The position numbers were made by a program, and so were the translations under genes. Below, piece by piece: positions 40,332 to 50,480 of a stretch of DNA of 64,000 nucleotides. Source of the DNA: Tanytarsus gracilentus (lineage: Eukaryota > Arthropoda > Insecta > Diptera > Chironomidae); assembly GCA_038502055.1 (NCBI GenBank), contig JAXRKN010000024.1, positions 124,001 to 188,000 of the forward strand, in the 5' to 3' direction. The notes under the pieces were generated by a model that saw only the letters and a list, made by a program, of their open reading frames with translations, was not told where the DNA came from and searched no databases. Each line of letters starts with the position of its first letter. Position 1 is the first letter of the stretch.

Positions 40332-41662
40332 AAAATACACGAAAAAAATTGCCACGAGGGAGAGGAAAAAAATGTGAAACACGAGAGCGGAGAAAAGTTT
40401 TTCGCTGTCTGGGATTGTTTGAGTTTGAGCTTTTTATGGTAAAAAATTTGTTAGTTTTGTGAAAATTCTCTTAAGCGATTCGAGCGCTTTGCGGGAGTTT
40501 TTTGAAACTGGCGAGAAAAATTTTCTGATCAAGTTTCAGCGACACCTGTAGGATTTTTTCAGAAGCTTGGAGCTTTTTTGTGTATTGAGTAAAAAAAATT
40601 AAGGGTTGAAAAAATATAAAATTATTTTTTAAATATTTAATTTATGAATTTTTTTTAATTAAATTTTCAATTTATGAATTTTTTGAATAAAACTTTTTGA
40701 TTAATGAATTTTTCTAATCAAAAATTTTAAATTTATGAATTTTTTAACTTAATAACTTTACCGAAAACTTTATAAATTCTCAAAGTCATCGATTCCAATA
40801 TTTTGCTTGGTCATCATCAACATTGATGATTTTTTTTCAGTCTCGCTATCAAACTTTTCCTCCTTCTTTCAATTCAATCAATGGATGATTACATAGAAGA
40901 AAAGAAGAAAATCGTTTTATAATTTTCTCTCGACTTAATTCAATTTTTTTCTTTTTTCTGAAGGTCTAAATTAAATTTTTCCTTCCTGAGTTCAGTTCAC
41001 GCTGGGTTAAAGTTTAAAATTATATTTTGTTGAGCGAAAATTTATCTTAGATGAATTAATTATGTGGATTGAAATTTAAGAGGTTGAAATTAATTTTAAA
41101 AAAATATCGAAAAATTTTGAATTTTTTAAAAATATTTTTCAACCTCAAATTCACCAACCCACATCATCATCATCATTAAAACCATCGTCATATTTAACTC
41201 TCATAATTCGACCATCACAAAACTTTTTCCTCTCAACTCTTTTCACACTTCAGATTTAAATTTTTTTTCGAGTGGTTTTATGAAAAAATTTCATCCTCAT
41301 TATTTTCAACCGCAACTATAGAATTCACTTTCCACTTGAACAATAAATTTTTCACTACATAAAATATTTTCACACAAAAAAAAGATGAAAAATTGTTGCA
41401 GAAAAAATTAAATTTGAATTTATGATTTTTTTTTGCTGTCGACGATTTTGGAATGTGGAAAAAATTTCGACTTTATTTATGAATTTTTTACTCTTAATTT
41501 AGAAGTAATTGAGTTGAAAAAATTTAATGGAATTTTTGTGGTTGAGATTTTTAATTTTTTTACTATTTTTTAAATATTCTTTTTTTATTAAATATTTTAA
41601 GAATTTTAAAATATTTAAAATTGATTGAGCTTTTTTAAATCACGATTTTCCCACCACAAGCT

Positions 41663-41740
41663 TCAGACTTTAAAAACAATCATGGAAAAGTTATAAAATG
41701 ATCGTGAGAAGTCCTTGCACTAAAAATATAAATTTTTTAC
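41663..41740 (+). promoter_or_regulatory. Promoter-proximal module 1 of the CBM14 pair
   Basis: Contains ATCGTGAGAAGTCCTTGCAC and ACTAAAAAT, shared with two copies upstream of the second gene. It lies about 50-80 bp upstream of the TATA box. Confidence 0.55.
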
Positions 41741-41782
41741 TAACTTATCGAGGCTTTTATTAATTTTAAAATAAAAATTTAG

Positions 41783-41790
41783 TATAAAAG
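41783..41790 (+). promoter_or_regulatory. TATA box of the first CBM14 gene
   Basis: TTTAGTATAAAAG is shared almost base for base with the second gene, 79 bases from the end of the box to the ATG. Confidence 0.7.
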
Positions 41791-41868
41791 GAAACAAAAT
41801 TTTAAAACAGAATCACAAACAATTTTGGAGCTTAAAGTTTAACTTAAAATAATTTAACCAAATTAAAA

Positions 41869-42144
41869 ATGAAGTTCGCAGCGATTGCAATCATTTTTAC
41901 TCTCAACATTGTCCACGTTTTAAGTGGCGGACCATCAATGAGTCCATCTGAACCTGAAGCGCCATCAAGTTCTGACCCACCTTGTCCAGCGGAAGGAGTT
42001 GTGTACTTCCCTGGTACAGAAAGTTGCAATTCTTACTTCTTGTGTAATTATGGAACTTTATTCGTGTTGGAATGTGAAGAAAATGAAGTTTTTAACCTTG
42101 AAACTGAACTATGTGATTCAACAATTCCTTGCAACATTAGCTAA
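41869..42144 (+). CDS. Small secreted chitin-binding (CBM14/peritrophin-A) protein 1, 91 aa
   Basis: Intronless. Residues 1-19 form a signal peptide (MKFAAIAIIFTLNIVHVLS), followed by a Pro/Ser/Glu linker (SPSEPEAPSS) and one CBM14 domain with the six-cysteine pattern C-x13-C-x5-C-x9-C-x12-C-x5-C, which matches the family's spacing. CBM14 domains bind chitin in the peritrophic matrix, cuticle or tracheal lining, or on fungal walls. A single domain at this size is typical of small peritrophin-like or haemolymph chitin-binding proteins. The aromatic residues expected on the binding face are present (Y in SYFLC, Y after CN). The start is fixed by the signal peptide and by the TATA box 79 bases upstream. 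It is a tandem paralogue of 43438-43713. Confidence 0.88.
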   Translation: MKFAAIAIIFTLNIVHVLSGGPSMSPSEPEAPSSSDPPCPAEGVVYFPGTESCNSYFLCNYGTLFVLECEENEVFNLETELCDSTIPCNIS

Positions 42145-42200
42145 ATTTTGAATTTAAATAATTTGAATTTTTTTGCTGTAAAATTTATTAAAACTGATGA

Positions 42201-42206
42201 AATAAA
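42201..42206 (+). other. Polyadenylation signal of CBM14 gene 1
   Basis: AATAAA 57 bases after the stop codon, followed by a T/G-rich stretch. Confidence 0.65.
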
Positions 42207-42543
42207 GTTCAGATGAGAAAAAATTATTCGGTTTATTTTCATTTCTTTTATTTTTTTTTATTTGCGAGAATATTTTTAGCACTCTTGGAGTTTTTTTCTG
42301 TTAAAAATTTAAATTTCTGTTAAGAAAATAAAAAAATTTAATAAAATTTTTAAATACAGAAGTTGATTTTTTTCCTAGGGCTGAGAACATAAATTTATTG
42401 CGGGCCTTAGTAACAAAAACAAAAACTGGGTTTAAAAAAAATTATACAAGTAATTTTTCCTCTAAACTTAAAATTATATTAATCCTTTTGAACGCTCTTA
42501 AAGAATGATCAATATTTTTGGATTTAGCAATGGGTTTCTTATG

Positions 42544-42909
42544 ACTAGAGGTTTCGGCGGGATCCCGGGATCCCGAAATCCCGGGGAATCCCGGACAGTT
42601 TTTCAATCCCGAGATCCCGCGTTTTTTCTTCGGGATCCCGGGATTTAAAAATATCTAAATTTTTCACTAATTTGTCGTTATTTTTTTAAATACGAAGGGG
42701 AATAAATTTTTGTTTATAGAATATATTTGATATTAAAATAAATTTAAATCACATTATTTTAAAAAATAATTATTTATGGGAGTGCTGAAAATTGAGGAAA
42801 GATATTTCCTTTTTTTAAATGAAATCCCGTTTTCGTGATCCCGGGTTTACAGGGTTTTCAGTCCCGGGATCCCGAAATTTAAAATCCCGGGATTTTCGAA
42901 ACCTCTAGT
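42544..42909. mobile_element. hAT-like MITE, 366 bp, with 8 bp target duplication
   Basis: Ends ACTAGAGGTTTCG and CGAAACCTCTAGT are perfect 13 bp inverted repeats, flanked on both sides by the exact 8 bp duplication TTCTTATG (42536-42543 and 42910-42917). An 8 bp duplication is the hallmark of hAT transposition. Both ends carry arrays of CGGGATCCCGGGAT words, a striking GC block in AT-rich DNA that can fold into strong hairpins; the centre is AT-rich and non-coding. The intact ends and duplication suggest a fairly recent insertion. It sits between the two CBM14 genes. Confidence 0.88.
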
Positions 42910-43015
42910 TTCTTATGAACCATGTGTAAAAAAAAATTTTATCAGAAATATTTATTCATTTTTTTCCTCTTAAAAGATCGTAAATTTTTGAGTTGTCAGG
43001 TCTTGATTTTTTCCC

Positions 43016-43305
43016 ACTTCTTTTCAAACTTTAAAACTTAAACGTGAAAGTGATAAAAAATCAATGTAAAAATCGTGACCAGTACTTGGACTAAAAATTA
43101 AAAACTTTTTCATGTCCTTCATGAGTTTTTAGGGTGACGTTTTTGTCCATTAATTTTTCTTTAACCGTAAATTTTCTCAGGCCTTGGTTTTTGTCATAAG
43201 AATATTGCAAGTTTTCCAACATCCATTCAAGCTTTATAACGTTAACGTGAAAGTTTAAAAAAAATCAATGTAAAAAATCGTGACCAGTCCTTGGCCTCAA
43301 AATAA
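43016..43305 (+). promoter_or_regulatory. Promoter-proximal modules 2 and 3 of the CBM14 pair, tandem about 205 bp apart
   Basis: Both copies share AACGTGAAAGT, AAAATCAATGTAAAAA and ATCGTGACCAGTMCTTGGMC (near 43072 and 43277). Module 3 lies just upstream of the TATA box of gene 2, as module 1 does for gene 1. Module 2 may be a leftover of a further gene copy or a local duplication. Confidence 0.6.
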
Positions 43306-43358
43306 AATTTTTTAAATGTTCTCCACGAGTTTTGTAAATTTTAAAAGCTAAATTTTAG

Positions 43359-43366
43359 TATAAAAG
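43359..43366 (+). promoter_or_regulatory. TATA box of the second CBM14 gene
   Basis: TTTTAGTATAAAAG, 71 bases before the ATG, followed by leader sequence similar to that of gene 1 (TTAAAATAATTTAAC). Confidence 0.7.
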
Positions 43367-43437
43367 AAGTTTTAATTTTAAAACAAAATTCAGAGACGAC
43401 CTGGAAGTTTACCTTAAAATAATTTAACTAAATAAAA

Positions 43438-43713
43438 ATGAAGTTCTCAGCGATTTCAATCATTTTTACTGTCAATATTGCCTACGTTTTAAGTGGCGGA
43501 CCATCAATTAGTCCATCTGAACCTGAAGCACCATCGAGTACGCAAATTAATTGTCCACCAGATGGAGTTTCCACTTTGCGGAATCCTGAGGACTGCTCGA
43601 ACTTTTACGTTTGCAACTTTGGAACACCATTTCTTGTAACTTGTCCTGAGGGACAACTCTTTAATGCGATAAACTCAGCTTGTGCCCCGGCTTCAAGTGT
43701 TGTTTGTTATTAA
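43438..43713 (+). CDS. Small secreted chitin-binding (CBM14/peritrophin-A) protein 2, 91 aa
   Basis: Intronless tandem duplicate of 41869-42144. Signal peptide MKFSAISIIFTVNIAYVLS, the same linker (SPSEPEAPSS), then one CBM14 domain with C-x13-C-x5-C-x9-C-x12-C-x7-C. The first 34 residues match the paralogue at 28 positions, but in the binding domain I count only about 16 identities in 44, mostly the cysteines and structural residues. The last cysteine loop is two residues longer. It presumably binds chitin or a related glycan outside the cell; the divergence suggests a different target. Leader, TATA box and upstream module are shared with gene 1, so expression is probably similar. Confidence 0.88.
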   Translation: MKFSAISIIFTVNIAYVLSGGPSISPSEPEAPSSTQINCPPDGVSTLRNPEDCSNFYVCNFGTPFLVTCPEGQLFNAINSACAPASSVVCY

Positions 43714-43807
43714 AATAGCGCAAAATGAATTATAAAATTAATATTTTGATTTTTTTCTCACTTTAAACAAGTTTTTTTTGTCAATTTGTTGAATTTTAAA
43801 TAAAAAT

Positions 43808-43813
43808 AATAAA
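43808..43813 (+). other. Polyadenylation signal of CBM14 gene 2
   Basis: AATAAA 94 bases after the stop codon; a second possible signal lies just upstream at about 43798. Confidence 0.5.
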
Positions 43814-44654
43814 GAAGAATTTAATTTCAAAATCAAACAGCAAAAAAAAAATTATTCGGTTTAATTTCATTTTGTCCTCTTTCACTTCTTTAATTGCAAA
43901 AGTGCCAAATTCTTTTCAATTTATTGACTCGATAATGAATGTTTTTGGATGTGAGAGGAGAGAATGGCTGTGCATTGTTGGCTGCTAATTAACTTTTTTG
44001 CCAATTCAGTGACAATTTATTGGTATCTGACTTAACGAGCTTTTATGGAAGGGAATGAAATTGAGATTAGAAATTAATGCAGAAAATATTTTTTGGTTAA
44101 ATTTTTGAAATTAAAAAAAAATTATTTTTTGTAGATTTTTAATTTTTAAAAGAATTTCTTGTAGACTTTTCAAACTTTTTTGTAGACTTTTAATTAAAAA
44201 AGATTTTTTCACTGTTGATTTTTTAATTTTTTTAATTTTTTGTAGATTTTTAAACTTTTTTCGGACTTTAACAAAAAAATAATTTCCGAAATTCCAGCAA
44301 ATTCCCAACTCGATAATTATTAAAATTGAATTTGCGGTTTTTCGAATTAATTCAGCTAATGGAGCACGAAATAAAAATTTAACTCGCACAACGTGCAAAA
44401 TCGGTCGCATCTGGCTTGTTGGTCATAATTCTTCCTTCCCAAAGGACAGCACTAACAAGATGCGGCGAAAAAAATTCAATTAAATGCTATCGCGAGCAGA
44501 GAGAGAAAAAATTCATTCGAGGTGTTTTAATTAAATTTGGTGAGCGAAGGAAAAAGTTTTGTTTGTGGTCAATTAATAAAGAATGAGAAATAAATGAGGT
44601 TGGGATTTTATCAGACATTGAAGTTGGTCGAAAAACTTAAATTTTCTGCTTAAT

Positions 44655-44700
44655 TTTAAATGTGGACAAAATGTTCTAGGGTCAAAATTTCTGCACCCCT
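44655..44700. repeat. Solo end of the GACATTTTGTCC element family
   Basis: On the minus strand it reads AAGGGGTGCAGAAATTTTGA, CCCTAGAACATTTTGTCC, similar to the ends at 45235 and 21675. No partner end is obvious nearby. Confidence 0.4.
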
Positions 44701-45234
44701 TAATTTTTTTTAAAATATTTTTCTTTAGTTTAAAAACTCATTAAAAGTCAATTCAAAAATTTCCTCTAAACTACTTAAGAAGTAATTAACCGGGATCATG
44801 TTAATTTGCATTTTTCCTCTTCTCAAATATTTTTTCGTCCTCGGCGTGAATTTCACACTTTTTAATTACCGCCTCTAGGCGAACACAAAGACACTCATCG
44901 CTTTTTAATTACAGTGTTTAACGCTTAATTTTCTCAAACCTCCCGCTCGTTAAAAAATGAGAAAAAAAAGTTACACGACAAATCCTGTGGCAGGTGGATA
45001 AACGGAAGATGTCGTTTAAAAGTCAGGAAGGAAGTTTTTTTTAGAAAAAAATGTAAACGAGACTGAAAAATGTGGCGCCGCTTTCTAATGACAGTCATTA
45101 ATTGTTATTTACAAGCTTTTTAAAATTAGGTGAAGAGTGAGGGTGGAAATTTTTTAAAATTGGATACAGAAATTTTGTTTAAAAGTGTTGAATGAATTTT
45201 TAAGAACAAAAAATTGATAAAATTTTAGATAAAA

Positions 45235-45551
45235 AGGGTGTGGACATTTTGCCCATTTGACATTTTGTCCACATTAAAAATTTGAATTAAAAATTAAATG
45301 TTTTAAGGTAAATTTAGAAATAAATTTAAATTTAAATTGTAAATTTTTAATCCAGATGATTTTTGACTAAAAAAATAATCCCAAAATTTTTTATATTTAA
45401 TTTTTTTTATTAAATTTGAATCTCATTAACTAAATCTCATAAAAAATCGTTAATTTTTGTGCATGGACAAATCGTTTCTAAATGTTTTCAATTTTATCTT
45501 TCAAACTTTTGATGTAAGCAAAATGTCACAGGGACAAAATTCCCGCACCCT
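45235..45551. mobile_element. MITE-like element, same family as 12496-12879
   Basis: The left end AGGGTGTGGACATTTTGCCC and the reverse complement of the right end AGGGTGCGGGAATTTTGTCC match at most positions, and both are followed by a second GACATTTTG. The interior is AT-rich and non-coding. No target duplication was recognised. Confidence 0.6.
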
Positions 45552-46029
45552 CAAATTTTATCCCTTTTATTTGTAAAAAGCCCAATAAATTAATTTTTCA
45601 ATGATCAAAAGCTTTAAAATTTTTCCTCTTCCTCATCACATTTTAATTCCAATTTTCTTCTCATAATTAAAAACAACTTTTTTCTTTTTTTTCTTTTTTC
45701 CAACGTGATTATAAAACTCAAAAGTGTTGAATAAGCGAGAAAAGTAAACAAAAACCTGAATTGCAATCAACTTAATTAAAAACTTTCTCATTATAAATAA
45801 AATTCTCATCTTGTCGCGGGAGAAATGAAAGAAAAACATCAACAAGATTGAGAGAAAATGCAGTGTAAACAATTTGAGAAAAGAATTAAAAGAAAATATT
45901 AAAAAATTTATTTAAATTTATTTTTTCAATATTTTCATGTTCAATCAACCCTGCAAGCTCAGTCGCATCATCATTTCTAGTTAACAATCTGTTTTTTTGT
46001 GTTTTACGATACATTACATCACTCTCCAG

Positions 46030-46219
46030 TCCCCACTAAAGCCACTGAATGTGAATTCTTCCAGCTAAATCCGACGACATGCTTCAGCTCATTTGTAAAA
46101 TGTTTCTCTGCCATTGCAAACTTTTTTTGTTGCTGTTTTATAAATCTGAGAGGAAAAAGCATGTCGAGGTTTTTGTGTGATGCAATTTGGGGTTGTAAAG
46201 AGGAATGTCATGTGGATAT
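46030..46219 (+). CDS. Weak candidate internal exon, Cys-rich, phase 1 to phase 2
   Basis: Acceptor CTCTCCAG ends at 46029 and donor GTAAGC starts at 46220. The 190 bp between are open in the one frame that joins the phase 1 end at 38985 to the phase 2 start at 58041. The encoded stretch has ten cysteines (for example ATECEFFQLNPTTC and CDAIWGCKEECHVD) and is GC-richer than its surroundings. No domain is recognised, a competing frame exists on the other strand, and the match of phases could be chance. Confidence 0.25.
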
Positions 46220-47589
46220 GTAAGCTTGAAAGTAATTGGATGAAGTGGGCTTGAAGAAATGAAGGGGATGGATTAATTGTCCAAAGACAAAATGCCAAAA
46301 AAAATTTTTCATTAATTTAAAGCTTTAAAATCAACTCAAACCCCCTGTGAACTTTTTTAATAACTTTTTCATCTTTTGTCTATCTCAAAACCCACTCTGA
46401 CATCATCTCAAAGTCTCGACAATGCACTTTGCACTGCTCCTGACTTCATTTGTTTCAACATTGTGGTGTCATTTTCTTATGGAGCTCTTAAGCTCAAATA
46501 AAAGCCGCCACGCCGAGCGAGCAGAAATGAAAATCCTCATTTTCATTGTTATTGCTGCGGTATCATCGCATGAAAATCATTTTCATCTGTCGCCTCACCT
46601 CAACGAGTACAATAATCCTCATTCTGATGTCTTTTATGTCTCAATTATTGTTAGAAGTGCTTTCCGGCTTTTTTTGCTATTTAAAAAAGTTATTTCGAGG
46701 GAGAGCGCACTTCGGACTTTCATTGTGACACGAACACTCCATCAAACAAAAAAGAAGGAGAGAAAAGTGGATTTTTATATTCATCGTTGCACGTACGAGA
46801 GAATTTAATTGGAAATGCCATGAAAATGTAATCGTGAGGTTACGCGGGAAAATTTAAGGGATGTTTTTTCTCGAAATCACAAAAGTCATTCAAAATGCCA
46901 TAAAGAGTCCTTCAAACAAAGTTGAAAAGAATCCTCGACAATTGAAAATGAACTCAATTCTGTAATCTCCAACAAAACATGAAAATTTCATTCGACATTT
47001 TTGCATTTTCTGCTTTCGAAGCTTTTTGTGATGATGCAGGTAAAAAAGCCAATTCGACATTGAAAAGAAAAACAGGGAAAATTGGAAAATGGATGGAGGT
47101 TGATTGAGTGCAGGATGAAAACGGAAAACTGATTTAAAGTTTCAGCTTTAAATTTTATTTTCATTCGCTCTATTTTACGACACGCCGTTGGTCATTTTTA
47201 GTATTTTTCGAGCAATTTTTTTATTGCCGAACACAAAAAAGGAAGAGTTTTCTTTTTGTGTTTATTTTTTTACAGCCTGTTTGCGAAACATTTTCATAGC
47301 AAACCATAACCAATGTCCACTGCTCTGTGTCTACAATGTTTTTTTAGAAAGGAGAATTGTAGAATTTTTATGTGTCAGCAATATAAAAAAACTTTTAAAG
47401 TTTGAAGGTAAAAGGAGAAAATTTCATTGAATTTTTTAAAAGACCTAAAAATAAATTTCTAAGGGTTTTTACGTAATAAAATTAAGAAATTTAAAAAATA
47501 CTTTAAAAATGATAAATTCTCAATTTTTTTTTCAAAAACTACAACTAAGTGATTTTTTTAAATAGTTTTCGAATTTTATTTTAAGCAAA

Positions 47590-47705
47590 ATGAGTCATGG
47601 GCATTATTTAATGTGGGCATTAAGTCAGACGGGAATTTTTTCATTTAGGCAATATGTCAAGGGTGCCATATATAATGTGGGCATTTTATAATGTATACAT
47701 TATTG
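47590..47705. repeat. Repeated AATGTGGGCATT words
   Basis: TTTAATGTGGGCATTAAGTC and ATAATGTGGGCATTTTATAA, plus related GGGCATTA, GGCAATATGTCAAGGGTGCC and ATTATTGTCC words. It may be another decayed copy of the GACATTTTGTCC family. Confidence 0.35.
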
Positions 47706-48094
47706 TCCAACCTCAAAATTCAATTCCTGAAATTATTTTAAATATTTTTCTCAGTCAGTCAATTTTTCTCTCACTTAAGTCATCCCCCAACATCTTTTTT
47801 CTTCTTCTAACTTTTCTTTACCTCATGAACAATAAACTTAATCGACTTTAAAGAATTCTTTCCGCACTTCCTCACTTCCTTTCAATGGTGAAACATAAAA
47901 AATACTAAATAAGTCGAGAAGGAAGAAAAAACTTTATCGTTTGAATACAACAAAAAATCCCACACGATGTCGTCGACAAATTTTTCAAGTGAACTTCAAT
48001 CAGAAGTGAGTGGAAAACTTTTAAGAATTTCAAGGGATGGAAATTAATTTTTTTAAATAATTTAAAAATTTAATCTAAGAAAAAATTCAATTTA

Positions 48095-49026
48095 AAACAA
48101 GATGGGTCTGCAAACGGCGTTGCCATTTCCAATAGCTCCGCATAGATTAGTACCCTACTCCGTTGGCACTTTTGGTTAATCATGAAGGACATCCTTCAAA
48201 AATCATCAATGCCAATCGATAACTGATGCAATGACGAGTTCAACGACATACATGAAGCCATTGTTCTGAAAAATGGACATTAGTGGCACTCCTGGCCGAC
48301 CATGATGGACATTCCTCAAAAATCGTCAATGTCAATCGATTCCTGATGCAATGACGAGTTCAACGACATACATGAAGCCATAGTTCTAAAAAAATGGACA
48401 TTAGTGGCACTCCTGGCCGTCCATGATGGACACTCCTCAAAAATCATCAATGTCAATCGATTCCTGATGCAATGACGAGTTCAACGACATACATGAAGCC
48501 ATAGTTCTGAAAAATGGGCATTAGTGGCACTCCAGGCCGGCCATGATAGACACTCCTCAAAAATCGTCAATGCCAATCGATTCCTGATGCATTACGAGTT
48601 CAACGATACCCATGAAGCCATATAAAAGAAAATTTGTATGAAAAAGGACATTTTTGCACTCAGGGACGGTCCTTGAAGGGTCATACCTCAAAACTAAATA
48701 CTTCTTGCACAACTAGAGCCAAAACCCGATCTTTAGCCACAAACCCGAGTCAAATCCGACCAGCCGTTCTTGAGATATGCCGCCCACTAAGATCGTAAGA
48801 AAGTGAGAAAGTAAGAAAGTGAGAAAGTAAGAAAGTAAGATGACTTAAAAGGCTCTAACTCCTCGTAGGATCAACCGATTTCAAATCCGTTTTCGCCAGT
48901 TTGTAGGGTTTGATTAGGCCTATCATTTGAGTATAAGTTTTGATATTGCAAAATGTAATGTCTTGGCACTAGGGGCCGAAAACAGGTTTTGGGAAAATCC
49001 AAAATTAATATATAGCGGAGCTATAA
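48095..49026 (+). mobile_element. HINE/DINE-like element, copy C
   Basis: Same ends as copies A, B and D. About four tandem units (48161-48610; the first lacks its beginning), a microsatellite of GAAAGTGA/GAAAGTAA units at 48796-48840 and the conserved tail ending GCGGAGCTATAA. The tail is open in one frame (NVLALGAENRFWENPK, then LIYSGAI), which produces a spurious frame into the flank. Confidence 0.85.
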
Positions 49027-49515
49027 AACAATTTTTTTCGTCCCCGCCTGAAAATTTTCTTCTTCTTTTCCCCTTTTTTCAACCATCAGATAAAACTTTC
49101 TCAACAATGTTTTCACACGACATGAAAAATCTTGTTTGAAGTGTTGCTGAGCTCACTTTCCAAAGTACCGCACGATGAAAGTGAGATGAAGATGTTTTTC
49201 CGTGATGTCACGACATGAATGCGGAAAATCTCCGGCAGTTGAGTGAGGAGAACATAAAAAAATGTCAAAGGTAAAATGACAAATTGAGGAATTCAGAAAT
49301 TTCGAAACAAAACCACTATTAGCTTGCATTTGTACATCCATCGAGTCATGATGACAGACAAAGTTTCTCGCTCTCATTCACTCCATTAAAAGTTTTTCAT
49401 TCGTTGAGTTTTGATGAACTTTAATTGGAGGAAAATGTGACAATGAATTAATGAAAGTTGAGTTTGAGGTTAATTAAAATTTAGTGAAGAATTTTGAAAT
49501 TTAACAGAAGTTGAA

Positions 49516-49596
49516 ATTTTTTAGGGGTTCACAACTTTTTTGGGGGTTCAAAACTTTTTAGGGGTTCACAAATTTTTTAGGGGTTCACAAATTTTT
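49516..49596. repeat. 20-21 bp tandem repeat x 4
   Basis: Units TTTTTAGGGGTTCACAAA, nearly identical, suggesting recent expansion. Confidence 0.85.
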
Positions 49597-50338
49597 GAAA
49601 AATTTAAAAAAATTAATTCAAATGTATAAAAAATTTTAAATGGCTTTTCATAAATGAAATAAAAAATTATGAATTTTTCAGAAAAAATTAAAAACCTTTC
49701 AAATTTTTTGATCAAATTTATTTCTTTTTTTAAATTATCACATCGTAAAATACCAATACCAATACCAAATTTATTTATTTTTTTAAATAATTTCCTCTTA
49801 AATTTCCAACAAATTTTCTCCATCAAACTTTCCCTTAAACTTCTCTAATCTCCAACGAAAACAATTTACTTGAAATTCACACCAAAAAGTTCTCCACCAC
49901 CCTCGAAAATTCTTTCACTCATTAAATCATCTTCTTGTAATTCTCTTCAAGTGCTCCACAACCCTCAAGAAACCAACAAAGAAGCTACAAATTCCATCTT
50001 CGTAATTACCATCTTCATCATCTCCTAAATTATCATCATTAAATTATTTTTAAAGGAAATGAAGAGAAAAAGTTTTGAAACTTGCCCTCGAGTGAAAATT
50101 TTGTTAATTATTCTAATCAACTCGTCTTGCTTTTTTTGACTTCAACAAAAGTTTTTTGAACTTGAAGGAATTTCTTTTGATGTTCGTGGAAAAAGATCAA
50201 AAAAATTCGACGGAAGGAAGCGAAAGAAAACAGGAAGGAAAAATTGCTTTTGGGGTTTGATTTGTGGACAAGTTGGAAACATTTTTGAAGTTGAACAAAT
50301 TTTAAAAAAAATTATACGAATTTGAAATTTAAAAATTT

Positions 50339-50480
50339 GAATTCTCAGTTAAAAATTAAGAATATAACGGATGAAAATTTAATTTATACGATTAAAAATA
50401 TCAAAATTAGAGTTTTCAGTTAAAAATTTAAAAATATAACGGATAAAAATTTAATTTATCCGTTTAATAATTAAAATTTA
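50339..50480. repeat. 71 bp tandem duplication
   Basis: GAATTCTCAGTTAAAAATTA...ATATAACGGATGAAAATTTA is repeated once from 50410 as GAGTTTTCAGTTAAAAATTT with small changes. Confidence 0.8.

Larger units (their letters stand above)
38986..41662. other. Probable long first coding intron, left part
   Basis: Non-coding, with GC-richer islands at 39235-39560 (including a short GTGTGTGTGA tract) and 40080-40560. No frame here has both good borders and protein-like content. A minisatellite and a candidate core promoter are listed separately. Confidence 0.45.
43814..48094. other. Non-coding stretch between CBM14 gene 2 and repeat copy C
   Basis: AT-rich spacer with GC-richer islands (44335-44510, 44800-45110, 46000-46230, 46420-46800). 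It holds pieces of the GGGTGT..GACATTTTG element family and the weak candidate exon at 46030-46219. Open frames such as 46422-46808 lack splice or homology support. Confidence 0.45.

Noticed and set aside
48927..49139. Plus-strand frame MSISFDIAKCNVLALGAENR (and its twin at 59951-60313)
   Set aside because: It starts in the conserved tail of the HINE-like element and runs into unrelated flanking DNA; the two twins diverge exactly at the element end.
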